Origin: DASXSB01 sp036506275 | GTDB taxonomy: Bacteria; Methylomirabilota; Methylomirabilia; Rokubacteriales; CSP1-6 | Reading direction: 5' to 3' | Length of the DNA stretch: 24,047 nucleotides | NCBI GenBank assembly: GCA_036506275.1 | Contig: DASXSB010000047.1 | Coordinates: forward strand, 1 to 24,047 | Shown: piece after piece, positions 1 to 7,369 of the stretch | How the letters are laid out: each line of letters starts with the position of its first letter | How positions within the stretch are numbered: the stretch's first letter is position 1 | Made by a program: the position numbers and the translations under genes | The notes under the pieces: generated by a model | The model's input: only the letters and a program-made list of their open reading frames with translations | Told to the model about the DNA's origin: nothing | Databases searched by the model: none

Positions 1-420
1 ATCTACTTCGACTTCAAGAGCACGCGTCTCCGCGCCGACTCCGTGGCCGTCCTCCAGGACAAGGCGCGCACGGTGAAGGACGGCGAGGGCTGGGTCGTCA
101 TCGTCCAGGGTTACGCCGACCACCAGGGTCCCGCCGAGTACAACAAGATCCTCGCCCAACGACGCGCGCAGTCCGTCAAGCAGTTCCTCGTCGAGCTGGG
201 GGTTCCCGACACCGCGGTCAAGGTCGTCACCGTGGGCCAGGAGGGCGCGCTCTGTGACGATCCCGGGAAGGAGTGCCAGCAGCTCAACCGGCGCGTCCAC
301 ATCGAGATGCGGAAGCTCGCGCTCGCGGCGCCGGTGCGGGCGACCGTGACCGAAGGCGATCGCCTCCTCGTCGATCCGAGCGCCTCCGCGCGAACGACGA
401 CCAAACCCGAGGCGAAGTAG
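1..420 (+). CDS. OmpA-domain protein, C-terminal part (5' cut by window edge); likely PdsO-type
   Basis: The frame is open from base 1 and stops with TAG at 418-420, so this is the last 139 codons of a longer gene. The visible part is a nearly complete OmpA C-terminal peptidoglycan-binding domain. It begins IYFDFKSTRLRAD, has GYADHQGPAEYN, then LAQRRAQSV with the Asp and Arg that contact diaminopimelate in this family, and ends with RRVHIEM. A tail of about 35 residues follows. Such domains sit in the periplasm and hold an outer-membrane or membrane-anchored protein to the cell wall. The next two genes are a sortase target and a class GN sortase. In the proteobacterial dedicated sortase system an OmpA-family protein (PdsO) accompanies exactly those partners, so this is my preferred reading. 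The missing N-terminal half prevents certainty, and a plain Pal/OmpA lipoprotein remains possible. Confidence 0.85.
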   Translation: MYFDFKSTRLRADSVAVLQDKARTVKDGEGWVVIVQGYADHQGPAEYNKILAQRRAQSVKQFLVELGVPDTAVKVVTVGQEGALCDDPGKECQQLNRRVHIEMRKLALAAPVRATVTEGDRLLVDPSASARTTTKPEAK

Positions 421-428
421 CTCACCGC

Positions 429-465
429 GCGGGCGGCGGGTCAGGTGCCCGCCGCCCGCTTCTTC
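429..465 (+). terminator. Strong intrinsic terminator-like hairpin after the OmpA gene
   Basis: A perfect 12-bp GC-only stem (429-440 with 448-459) encloses a 7-base loop (441-447) and is followed at once by TTCTT. It starts nine bases after the OmpA stop codon and ends about 30 bases before the next start. The position and stem strength fit a Rho-independent terminator, although the T tract is short. If it works, the sortase target and sortase are transcribed mostly apart from the OmpA gene, or by read-through. Confidence 0.7.
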
Positions 466-491
466 CCGGTCTCCCACTCACGGAGAGTGAC

Positions 492-2546
492 ATGAAAACC
501 GCGCTGCTGGCCCTCGCGATCATCGCCCTCCTGCCCGTTCTCGCGCACGCCGTGGACGCGCCCGTCCGCCCGCGCGACGTCGGCGAGGGCACGCTGCTGT
601 GGCGGACGCCGGCGACGGACGCGCTCGTCCCGGCGCCGACGCTCCGAACCGACGTTCGCATCACGGTCACGGGCTTCATCGCGCGCGTCACCGTCCATCA
701 GGAGTTCTCGAACCCGAGCCAGGAGTGGGCGGAAGGCGTGTACGTGTTCCCGTTGCCGGAGACGGCCGCCGTCGATCACCTACGGATGCGCGTGGGAGAG
801 CGCGTGATCGAAGGCGTCGTTCGAGAACGCGTGGCCGCGAAGACGACGTACGAGACGGCGAAGCGGCAGGGCCGGCGGGCGACCCTGGTGGAGCAGGAGC
901 GTCCGAACGTCTTCACGACGTCGGTCGCGAACATTCCGCCCGGCGCGCCCATCACGGTCGAGATCGAGTACCAGCACGCGCTCGCGTACGAGGCCGGACA
1001 GTTCCGGCTCCGCTTTCCGATGGTCGTCGGTCCGCGCTACATCCCGGGCACGCCGGTGGCGACGCCCCCCGACGCCACGGGCTGGGCGCCCAACACGGAT
1101 CGGGTGCCCGACGCCTCCCGCATCACGCCGCCCGTGCGCCATCCCGCGCGCGGCCCGATCAATCCGGTCAGTCTCCGCGTGCTCCTGTCGCCGGGCGTTC
1201 CGCTCGCTCGCGTGGAGGCGCCCTACCATCGGATCGACACGACGCGCGGCGGCGACGGGACGTACGAGATCGCGCTCGCGGACGGCGCCGTTCCCGCCGA
1301 CCGCGACTTCGAGCTGATGTGGGAGCCGATCGCGAGCGCGGCGCCCATCACCGCGCTCTTCACCGAGGCGTCCGGCGCGGACGTGTTCGCGATGCTGATG
1401 GTGCTGCCGCCGAACGGCGCCGCCGCCGGCGCGGCGCGGGTGGCGCGCGAGGTCATCTTCGTCATCGATACGTCGGGCTCGATGCACGGCACGTCGCTCG
1501 ATCAGGCGAAGGCGGCCCTCGGTCTCGCGGTGGGCCGGCTCACCGACGCCGACCGCTTCAACGTCATCCAGTTCAACAGCGTGACCGACGGCGTCTTCGC
1601 GGAGCCGCGGGCCGCGACGGCGGGCAACCGGGCGGTGGCGCTCCGCTACGTGAGCGGGCTTCGCGCCAACGGCGGCACGGTGATGCTGCCCGCGCTCGCG
1701 CGCGCGCTCGCGGGCCAGGAATACGGTGGGCGCCTGCGACAAGTCGTCTTCCTCACCGACGGCGGCGTCGGCAACGAGGAGGAGCTGTTCGCCTTCATCC
1801 GTGAACATCTCGGGCAGAGCCGGCTGTTCACGATCGGCATCGGCTCCGCACCGAACAGCCACTTCATGCGGCAAGCGGCGCACTGGGGGCGTGGCACGTT
1901 CACCCACATCGGAAGCACGAGCGAGGTCGGCGCGAAGATGGAAGCGCTCTTCCGCAAGCTCGAGGCCCCCGTGCTCACCGACCTCCATGTGGAGCTGCCG
2001 GGCGCCGGCGCGGCGGAGGCGCTGCCCGACCCCATCCCCGACCTTTATATAGGCGAGCCGGTGATGGTGACCTGGCGCGCGCGAAGCTTTCCTGGCCACG
2101 TGGTGCTGCGCGGGCGTCTGAGCGGCGCCGACTGGGAGCACGTGATGCCGCTGCCGCCGGCGGAGGCGGGCGCGGGGCTCGCCGTGCACTGGGCGCGCGC
2201 GAAGATCGCCTCGCTCCTGGATCAGCGCGAGGCGTCGCCGGACGGCGTGCGGCTGGCCGTGATCGAGGTGGCGCTCCACCATCACCTCGTCAGCCCTCAC
2301 ACGAGCCTCGTGGCCGTGGACGTCACCCCGGCTCGCGGCGACGGCGAGAGCCTGCGCACGCACGCGCTCGAGACCAATCTCCCCGACGGCTGGGACTACA
2401 CGGCGGTCTTCGGGCTCGGTCAGGGAGCGAGCGGCGCTGCGCTCCATGCCGTGCTCGGCGTGTTCGCGTTGCTGTTCGGCGTCTCCGCCTACGTTCTCCT
2501 TCGCTACGAGGCGATCAGGCCGGCGCGGGCGCGCGGTGACACGTAA
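492..2546 (+). CDS. VIT and von Willebrand A domain protein, dedicated sortase target (TIGR03788-like)
   Basis: A 684-residue exported protein. The ATG at 492 is preceded by GGAGAG at 482-487 and opens a clear signal peptide (KTALLALAIIALLPVLAHA). A VIT domain fills roughly residues 25-160 (YVFPLPETAAVDHLRM, then ERPNVFTTSVANIPPG). A vWA domain follows at about 318-490 with the metal-binding DTSGSM (Asp326) and FLTDGG. The C-terminus has a hydrophobic segment (about 650-672) and a basic tail (RYEAIRPARAR), which is the architecture of a sorting signal. Family members carry LPQTA-like motifs just before the membrane segment. Here the aligned residues 642-649 read LGQGASGA. The gene overlaps the sortase gene by 11 bases, so the two are almost certainly co-translated. 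The likely role is a surface-displayed adhesin or inter-alpha-trypsin-inhibitor-like protein processed by that sortase. Its ligand is unknown. Confidence 0.92.
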   Translation: MKTALLALAIIALLPVLAHAVDAPVRPRDVGEGTLLWRTPATDALVPAPTLRTDVRITVTGFIARVTVHQEFSNPSQEWAEGVYVFPLPETAAVDHLRMRVGERVIEGVVRERVAAKTTYETAKRQGRRATLVEQERPNVFTTSVANIPPGAPITVEIEYQHALAYEAGQFRLRFPMVVGPRYIPGTPVATPPDATGWAPNTDRVPDASRITPPVRHPARGPINPVSLRVLLSPGVPLARVEAPYHRIDTTRGGDGTYEIALADGAVPADRDFELMWEPIASAAPITALFTEASGADVFAMLMVLPPNGAAAGAARVAREVIFVIDTSGSMHGTSLDQAKAALGLAVGRLTDADRFNVIQFNSVTDGVFAEPRAATAGNRAVALRYVSGLRANGGTVMLPALARALAGQEYGGRLRQVVFLTDGGVGNEEELFAFIREHLGQSRLFTIGIGSAPNSHFMRQAAHWGRGTFTHIGSTSEVGAKMEALFRKLEAPVLTDLHVELPGAGAAEALPDPIPDLYIGEPVMVTWRARSFPGHVVLRGRLSGADWEHVMPLPPAEAGAGLAVHWARAKIASLLDQREASPDGVRLAVIEVALHHHLVSPHTSLVAVDVTPARGDGESLRTHALETNLPDGWDYTAVFGLGQGASGAALHAVLGVFALLFGVSAYVLLRYEAIRPARARGDT

Positions 2547-3135
2547 ACACGTCGTAGGAGCGGCGGCCGCGCTGTTGCTCGTGTGCGCAGCGTGGCAGCT
2601 CGGTGAAGCGGCGTGGATCCACGTGAAGGCGCGTCTCGCGCAGCATCTGCTTCAGCGCGCGTGGACGCTCACGCGCGCTGGACAGGTGGAAGTGAAGCCG
2701 TGGCCGTGGGCGGACACGTGGCCGGTGGCGCGACTGCGCGTCCCCGAACACGGCGTGGATCTGATCGTCCTCGCCGGCGTGAGCGGCCGCACGCTCGCCT
2801 TCGGGCCCGGGCACGCCGCGGAGAGCGCCGCGCCGGGCGGGGAGGGGACGGTGATCGTAACCGGTCACCGCGACACTCACTTCCGCGTCCTGTCGCGTCT
2901 CCAGCCCGGCGACGGGATCGTGCTGGAGACGCCGCGGCGGCCGCCTGCGCGTTATCGTGTGCGGGAGGCCGTCGTGGTGGATTCCCGCGTCGCGATGATC
3001 CAGAACGGCGACGCGAGCCTCGTCCTGCTCACGTGCTACCCGTTCGACGCGGTCATCCCGGGCGGACCGCTGCGCTACGTCGTCACCGCCGAGCGCGTGC
3101 GCAGCGGACCGGTTACTTCTGCTTGGTCGCCATGA
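2536..3135 (+). CDS. Class GN sortase (TIGR03784-like)
   Basis: A 199-residue transpeptidase. I chose the GTG at 2536, which overlaps the target gene's stop by 11 bases. It gives an N-terminal membrane anchor (VVGAAAALLLVCAAW) at the right place; longer in-frame starts run inside the target gene. All catalytic elements are present: His110 in TGHRDTHF, Cys167 in LLTCYPFDA and Arg180 in GGPLRYVV. The TGHRD...LTCYPFD pattern is that of class GN sortases, the Gram-negative group that usually serves one dedicated substrate. The enzyme would sit in the inner membrane facing the periplasm and cleave the sorting signal of the adjacent VIT/vWA protein. The last 23 bases overlap the convergent lipoprotein gene, so the two transcripts are complementary at their 3' ends. 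Confidence 0.93.
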   Translation: MTRKHVVGAAAALLLVCAAWQLGEAAWIHVKARLAQHLLQRAWTLTRAGQVEVKPWPWADTWPVARLRVPEHGVDLIVLAGVSGRTLAFGPGHAAESAAPGGEGTVIVTGHRDTHFRVLSRLQPGDGIVLETPRRPPARYRVREAVVVDSRVAMIQNGDASLVLLTCYPFDAVIPGGPLRYVVTAERVRSGPVTSAWSP

Positions 3136-3541
3136 AGTTGAACGGGCCCGCGTCGCTGTGACCGAACCCCGTCATCACCAGGGAGCCGTCTGGACGCTGG
3201 GAGACGCTCGCCGACGATGAGCGCCTCGACATGCCCACGCCCGTGCCGCCGGAGCTATAGTTCGGCGTGAAGACGATGTCCCCGTCCTTGATCTGCGCCT
3301 TGCCGGTAGCGCCGAAGCCGCCCGCCTGCACGACGTAGTCGCCGCTGGGCGAGATGTCCAGCGTTCCGGGCGTCGTCGTGCCGCCCGGCGTCGTGATGTT
3401 GCCGACCCACTTCCCCGCGACGGCGGGCATGTCGTTCGGCCCCATCGCCTTGGTCGTGTCCGAGCTGGCGCACCCCAGCGCTGACATCGCGACGATCACA
3501 ATCATGATGAATCCCAGGACGCCGCTCTTCGTGCTGATCAT
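3113..3541 (-). CDS. Small predicted lipoprotein of unknown function
   Basis: A 142-residue product starting at ATG 3541, chosen because GAGGAGGAG lies directly upstream at ideal spacing. The signal peptide has one lysine, a hydrophobic stretch (VLGFIMIVIVAMSA) and a lipobox-like ALGC with Cys24, so lipid attachment is likely though position -3 is Ala. The mature part is short, rich in Gly, Ser and Thr, and has WVGNITTPGG and LDISPSGDYVV. That suggests a small beta-sheet fold of the kind seen in META- or lipocalin-like lipoproteins, but I do not recognise a family. The terminal 23 bases overlap the sortase gene in the opposite orientation. No functional link to the sortase is shown. Confidence 0.8.
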   Translation of the reverse strand: MISTKSGVLGFIMIVIVAMSALGCASSDTTKAMGPNDMPAVAGKWVGNITTPGGTTTPGTLDISPSGDYVVQAGGFGATGKAQIKDGDIVFTPNYSSGGTGVGMSRRSSSASVSQRPDGSLVMTGFGHSDAGPFNFMATKQK

Positions 3542-3594
3542 GCGCTCCTCCTCGGGCAAGAATAACGATCGGCACGGATCGTCACGTGAATTCT

Positions 3595-3616
3595 CAACGT
3601 CCGCTATCAGACGTTG
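3595..3616. other. Hairpin between two minus-strand genes
   Basis: CAACGTC (3595-3601) and GACGTTG (3610-3616) form a 7-bp stem with an 8-base loop. The hairpin lies between the stop of the homocysteine methyltransferase-family gene and the start of the small lipoprotein gene. It could terminate the former or shape the leader of the latter. No T tract follows on the minus strand, so termination is doubtful. Confidence 0.3.
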
Positions 3617-3643
3617 GTCGTATCGATATCGGCCTGCGCCCCG

Positions 3644-4621
3644 CTAGACGCCTCCGGAGGTCGCGACGCCACCCGCGAACAGCGGCGCGCAGGCGGCGGC
3701 GATCTCGGCGACGTGACGGTCGTCGGTCCCGCAACAGCCGCCCATCACGGTGAGGTGAGGCAGCCGTCGCTTGAGGTCGGCGTGCTGGCGGCCGAGCTCG
3801 ACGGGATCGCCGGTGTCCAGCGCTGACGCCTCGTTCAGCTCGGCGTGGCTCTTAAGGGAGGCGTTGGCGCGGAGCCCCCGGATCCTTTCCGACCACGGTT
3901 CGCGCTTGTCGAGGAGATGCGTGAAATGGGTCGGATGAGCGCAGCTGAGCATGTAGTAGACCGGGTAACCCGACGTGGCGTCGTCGACCTGTGCGATGGC
4001 GGCCCCTAACGCCTGCCCCGTGGGAAGCCGTCCATCGGTCTCGACCGTGAACGCGATCGCGACGGGCATCCCGGCCTGCTCGGCGGCTCTCACGATCCCC
4101 ACCGCTTCGTCGGCGTAGTTGATCGTGATGGCCGTCACCATGTCGGCCGCGATCTCGACGAACGTCTCGATCTGCCAGCGGTGATACGCCTCTGCGCCGG
4201 CAGCGGACATGGGACGGGCGGGATCGTAGGCGTCGCCGCGCGGGCCGACGCACCCGCTGATGACCACGCGCGGAAGGTCGGCGGCGAGACCATCGCGAAT
4301 CTCCTCCAGCAGCCCGATGGCGCGGCGATTTGCCTCGGCGAGGGCGGCGTCGCTGTACCCGAGCCTTGCGCCCCAGTCGCGGCTGGCGCGCCAAGTGACG
4401 GATTCGAGGATGAGCCCCGTGCCGTGGCGCTTCGCCAGCTCGACGTAGGGCCGGAAATACTCGCGCACCACCTGCTCGCCGCCCGGGCGCCGGAGGAGGT
4501 CGAAGGCGGCGAAGTCGGGAAGCTCCACCCCGCGGTGGAAGATCAGCGTCGTTTCGACGCCACCGTCGGTGAGGAAGAAGTCATCGCCGAGCTGCGGTAA
4601 GACGCTCCGAAACCGCACCAT
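3644..4621 (-). CDS. Homocysteine S-methyltransferase family protein
   Basis: A 325-residue single-domain TIM barrel of the family that includes BHMT, MmuM and the N-terminal module of MetH. It begins with the typical TDGGVETTLIF. The three zinc ligands are visible: Cys227 in MLSCAHP, and Cys296 and Cys297 in MGGCCGT, the same C...CC spacing as in betaine-homocysteine methyltransferase. The expected reaction moves a methyl group from S-methylmethionine, betaine or another donor to homocysteine to give methionine; the donor cannot be read from sequence. The ATG at 4621 is preferred because GGAGG lies seven bases upstream; an upstream start would add 17 unconserved residues. The start lies 41 bases inside the cyclase gene, so translation is probably coupled. 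Related proteins also act on selenocysteine or thiols. Confidence 0.9.
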   Translation of the reverse strand: MVRFRSVLPQLGDDFFLTDGGVETTLIFHRGVELPDFAAFDLLRRPGGEQVVREYFRPYVELAKRHGTGLILESVTWRASRDWGARLGYSDAALAEANRRAIGLLEEIRDGLAADLPRVVISGCVGPRGDAYDPARPMSAAGAEAYHRWQIETFVEIAADMVTAITINYADEAVGIVRAAEQAGMPVAIAFTVETDGRLPTGQALGAAIAQVDDATSGYPVYYMLSCAHPTHFTHLLDKREPWSERIRGLRANASLKSHAELNEASALDTGDPVELGRQHADLKRRLPHLTVMGGCCGTDDRHVAEIAAACAPLFAGGVATSGGV

Positions 4622-6536
4622 GATCCGCCTCCGTGTCGCGGCCGGCCGCTTCGCTCCAGGGTTCCATGGCAATCGCGGCCCGCGCGCCGTCCACCGCCAG
4701 CACGGGATGGACGCGTACCGGCGCCGTCGCGCCTTTCACGATCACGCGGGCCGCCGGCGCCACGCGCACGACGTCGCGCACGCGCGCCAGCACCGCCGTC
4801 GAGATCAGCACCTGCCCGCCCCGCGCGAGGGCCTGGATGCGGGCGGTGAGGTTGACGGCGGGGCCCACCACTCCGTACTTCACGCGGTCCTTGCTCCCGA
4901 TGTTCCCCGCCACCACCACACCGGAATGGACGCCGATGCCCATTGCCAGCTCGGGGAGGCCAAGGGCGCGGTTCTCCGCGTTGAGATCGACCATCGCCTG
5001 CTGCATCGCCCACGCGCAGCGGACGGCGCGATCGGAGTCGTCCGCGCGCTCGAAGGGCGCGCCGAAGAGGATGAGGATGGCGTCGCCGATGAACTCGTTG
5101 ATCACGCCGCCGTGCTGGAGGATGACCGGGGTCATGCGCGCCAGATAGCGGTTGATGAGGTCGATCATCGCTTCCGGGCCGAGGCGCTCGGACAACTCCG
5201 AGAAATCGCGAAGGTCGGACATGACGATGGTGACGCGCCGGAGCTCGCCGCCGAGACGGACGGCGCCCCGGTTGCGCAGACACTGGTCGGCCAGCTCGGG
5301 ACTCACGTAGCGCCCGAGCGTTTCCCGGATGAAGTCGCGGTCGCGCAGCGTACGCGCCATATCGATCATCGCGCGCGTGAGCACGCCCAGCTCGTCGTGG
5401 CTCCGGGGCAGGAGGCTCACGTCGAGATGCCCCTGACGGATGCGGCCGGCCTCCCACGCGAGCGCCCGCAGGGGCTGCGCGATCCACCGCACGACGACGA
5501 TGCCCCCCGCGAGGGCGAGCACGAGCGCGATGACGCCGAGCACGATGGTGACGCGCGCCTGGGCGTCGGCGTGCTCGGTGTAGTCGCGCTCGGGAACGAG
5601 CACCTCCACCACCCAGGCGAGGTCGCCGGCGGTGAGCGGTACGCCCCGCCCGAGATATCGCTCGCCGGCGTGCTCGAACCGGAACGACGAGGCGGCGTCG
5701 CGCTGCAAGCGAGGAGCGACCGCGGCCACGAGGCTTGCATCCACGGCCGTGGCATCCAGACCTTCGCCGCGAGGACCCACGAGCAGCGACCCCGCGCGAG
5801 TGGCGATGAAGACGCGCCCGCGCGGGGATACCTCGAGTGGCTCTAGCGCCTCCGCCAGCCGCTCCAGCGAGAAGTCGATCGTGAACACGCCGCGGATGCG
5901 TCCGCCGGCGTCGATCACCGGCGCCGCGCACGTGATGCCGAGCCCGCCTCCCGCGTAGAACTGGTACGGCTCCGTCCACGCCACGTCCCGGCGCGCGCTC
6001 GCGGCCAGGAAGTACGGCCGCTCGGACGGGTGGTAGCCGTGGTCGTCGGAGCTGCGCACGCGCACGCGACCACCGCCGGGGAGGAGCCGGTCCTCTTCGA
6101 GCCGGATGCGCCCCGCGTGCGGAAAGCTGCGATTGATGTAGACGGAGCCGGCGCCGTCGCGCCAGGCGCCGACGAAGCGGTCGTCGCGGTCGCCGTAGCT
6201 GACCCAGCTCAGCTCGGGATGCGCGCGGAGGACGGCGAGGGTGAAGCGCTCGAGGGCGGCGGTGTCCTGCGTGTCGAGCTGACGTTCGGCGACGAGCTCG
6301 GGACCGAGGCGCGCAACGGCCTCGGCGTCGCGCAGGAGGCGATCGGCGTGGGAGGCCGCGAGGTGCGCCGTGCGGGTCATGGTGGCGTCGAGGATCATGC
6401 GCGAGCGGCCGCGCTGCTCCTGCCAGGCGAGGGTCCCCATGGCGGCGGCGGTGAGCGCGGTGAGTCCGACCACGAGGCCCACCAGAGCCACCGAGAACGG
6501 AGGTCGCCGTCGCCAGCGGCGCGGAATGACCAGCAT
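4581..6536 (-). CDS. Membrane sensor nucleotide cyclase: Cache-like, HAMP and class III cyclase domains
   Basis: About 651 residues from ATG 6536; a GTG at 6557 is also possible and neither has a clear ribosome site. A first membrane segment (FSVALVGLVVGLTALTAAAMG) is followed by a periplasmic region of about 270 residues. That region has the double-Cache look (WRDGAGSVYINRSF, SERPYFLAA, GVFTIDFSLERL). A second membrane segment (VTIVLGVIALVLALAGGIVVV) leads into a HAMP domain ending HDELGVL. The class III cyclase domain carries metal-binding Asp441 (VMSDLRDF) and Asp485 (FIGDAILILFG), and Asn562 and Arg566 of the transition-state motif. The purine-reading positions hold Glu481 and Gly555 rather than Lys and Asp, so the product may be cGMP. 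It likely couples an extracellular small molecule to a cyclic nucleotide. The 3' end overlaps the methyltransferase-family gene by 41 bases. Confidence 0.93.
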   Translation of the reverse strand: MLVIPRRWRRRPPFSVALVGLVVGLTALTAAAMGTLAWQEQRGRSRMILDATMTRTAHLAASHADRLLRDAEAVARLGPELVAERQLDTQDTAALERFTLAVLRAHPELSWVSYGDRDDRFVGAWRDGAGSVYINRSFPHAGRIRLEEDRLLPGGGRVRVRSSDDHGYHPSERPYFLAASARRDVAWTEPYQFYAGGGLGITCAAPVIDAGGRIRGVFTIDFSLERLAEALEPLEVSPRGRVFIATRAGSLLVGPRGEGLDATAVDASLVAAVAPRLQRDAASSFRFEHAGERYLGRGVPLTAGDLAWVVEVLVPERDYTEHADAQARVTIVLGVIALVLALAGGIVVVRWIAQPLRALAWEAGRIRQGHLDVSLLPRSHDELGVLTRAMIDMARTLRDRDFIRETLGRYVSPELADQCLRNRGAVRLGGELRRVTIVMSDLRDFSELSERLGPEAMIDLINRYLARMTPVILQHGGVINEFIGDAILILFGAPFERADDSDRAVRCAWAMQQAMVDLNAENRALGLPELAMGIGVHSGVVVAGNIGSKDRVKYGVVGPAVNLTARIQALARGGQVLISTAVLARVRDVVRVAPAARVIVKGATAPVRVHPVLAVDGARAAIAMEPWSEAAGRDTEADHGAVSERLTAARR

Positions 6537-6617
6537 ACCGCGGCGCACGACGTGCACTCGTGATGCCAGACGTCGACGACTCCATTGCTGGGATTTCGCG
6601 AGGTCGATCGACTGGGG

Positions 6618-6634
6618 TCGGGCAGCGTGCCCGA
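6618..6634. other. Short GC hairpin downstream of the DUF4410 gene
   Basis: TCGGGC (6618-6623) pairs with GCCCGA (6629-6634) around a 5-base loop. It lies between the DUF4410 lipoprotein stop and the cyclase start. It could be a weak terminator on the minus strand, but no T run follows. Beyond this, the spacer (6537-6674) shows no promoter I can support. Confidence 0.3.
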
Positions 6635-6674
6635 GGCGCGGCGATCGTTCGGGCGGATCAGGCGCGCTACGGCG

Positions 6675-7232
6675 TCACGACGGTTCGCCGAGCACGACGT
6701 TGGCGACGGCCTCCGCGAACCCGTCCTCGACGTCCTTGATATCCGTCAACCCGCCGTAGATCCCTCCCCACGCGAACGTCTTGGTCACCGCGAACTCGCC
6801 GAGGACGGCGGGACGGGCGCGGTCCTCGAGGGTGACGTCGGCGTTCACGTGAATCTGGCCGAGGCCCGCGAGCGTGAAGCGAGCAAAGGCGTTGCCGGGG
6901 TCGTAGCGCGTGAAGGCGATCGTCACGAACATCGTGTCGGGGTCGGTCACGGCGTCCGTCGTGGTGCCGGCGAAGTTGACGACGCGGCCCGGCGCGCGCT
7001 CCTTGATCTTGCGGGCCACGAGGGCCGCGATCCGCTCGCGGTCGGCGGCGTCCATCCCGGCCGCCGGGCCCTCGGCGGTCGTCGCGAGCACCACCTTCGT
7101 ATACCGGGCGCGCGCGCCCGGCTCGGGAGCGGTCGCCAGCGTCTTCGTGGAGCCGGCCGAACCCGCGCACCCCACGGCCGCCGCCACGACAACGAACAGC
7201 CACAGCCCTGCCACCACACGCCGCGCGCGCAT
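6675..7232 (-). CDS. DUF4410 family lipoprotein
   Basis: A 185-residue protein with a basic N-terminus (RARR), a hydrophobic core (VVAGLWLFVVVAAAVG) and a lipobox ending at Cys22, so an exported lipoprotein. AAGGAG about ten bases upstream supports the ATG at 7232. The mature region has the DUF4410 pattern: a conserved TRYDPGNAFARF, LAGLGQIHV, then VTKTFAWGGIYGG and a helical end DVEDGFAEAVANVV. The family is outer-membrane-associated and uncharacterised. A candidate promoter lies just upstream in the divergent spacer. No partner gene is evident: the acyltransferase runs the other way and the cyclase follows after about 140 bases. The family call is good; the function is unknown. Confidence 0.88.
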   Translation of the reverse strand: MRARRVVAGLWLFVVVAAAVGCAGSAGSTKTLATAPEPGARARYTKVVLATTAEGPAAGMDAADRERIAALVARKIKERAPGRVVNFAGTTTDAVTDPDTMFVTIAFTRYDPGNAFARFTLAGLGQIHVNADVTLEDRARPAVLGEFAVTKTFAWGGIYGGLTDIKDVEDGFAEAVANVVLGEPS

Positions 7233-7280
7233 GGCTCTCTCTCCTTCCCGCGCTCGATGCCCTCGAGCTCGTGCCTCGCG

Positions 7281-7309
7281 ACTATAGGGCGCGGGATCGG
7301 GCGCGGCAA
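7281..7309 (-). promoter_or_regulatory. Sigma-70-like promoter for the DUF4410 lipoprotein
   Basis: Read on the minus strand, TTGCCG (7309-7304) and TATAGT (7286-7281) are separated by exactly 17 bases. The -10 matches consensus at 5 of 6 and the -35 at 4 of 6. This would start transcription near 7274 and give a leader of about 40 bases before the ATG at 7232. It is the most AT-rich spot in an otherwise GC-rich divergent spacer. It is unconfirmed. Confidence 0.5.
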
Positions 7310-7369
7310 GCGAGACGGCGAGGCCACGGCGCTCGAAATGCGATCGGCGGTGGCGCCGTCGACGCTAGA

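Noticed and set aside
780..2447. A 555-residue minus-strand open frame over the VIT/vWA gene
   Set aside because: The plus-strand frame has a signal peptide, VIT and vWA motifs; the minus frame has no motif and is Arg-rich.
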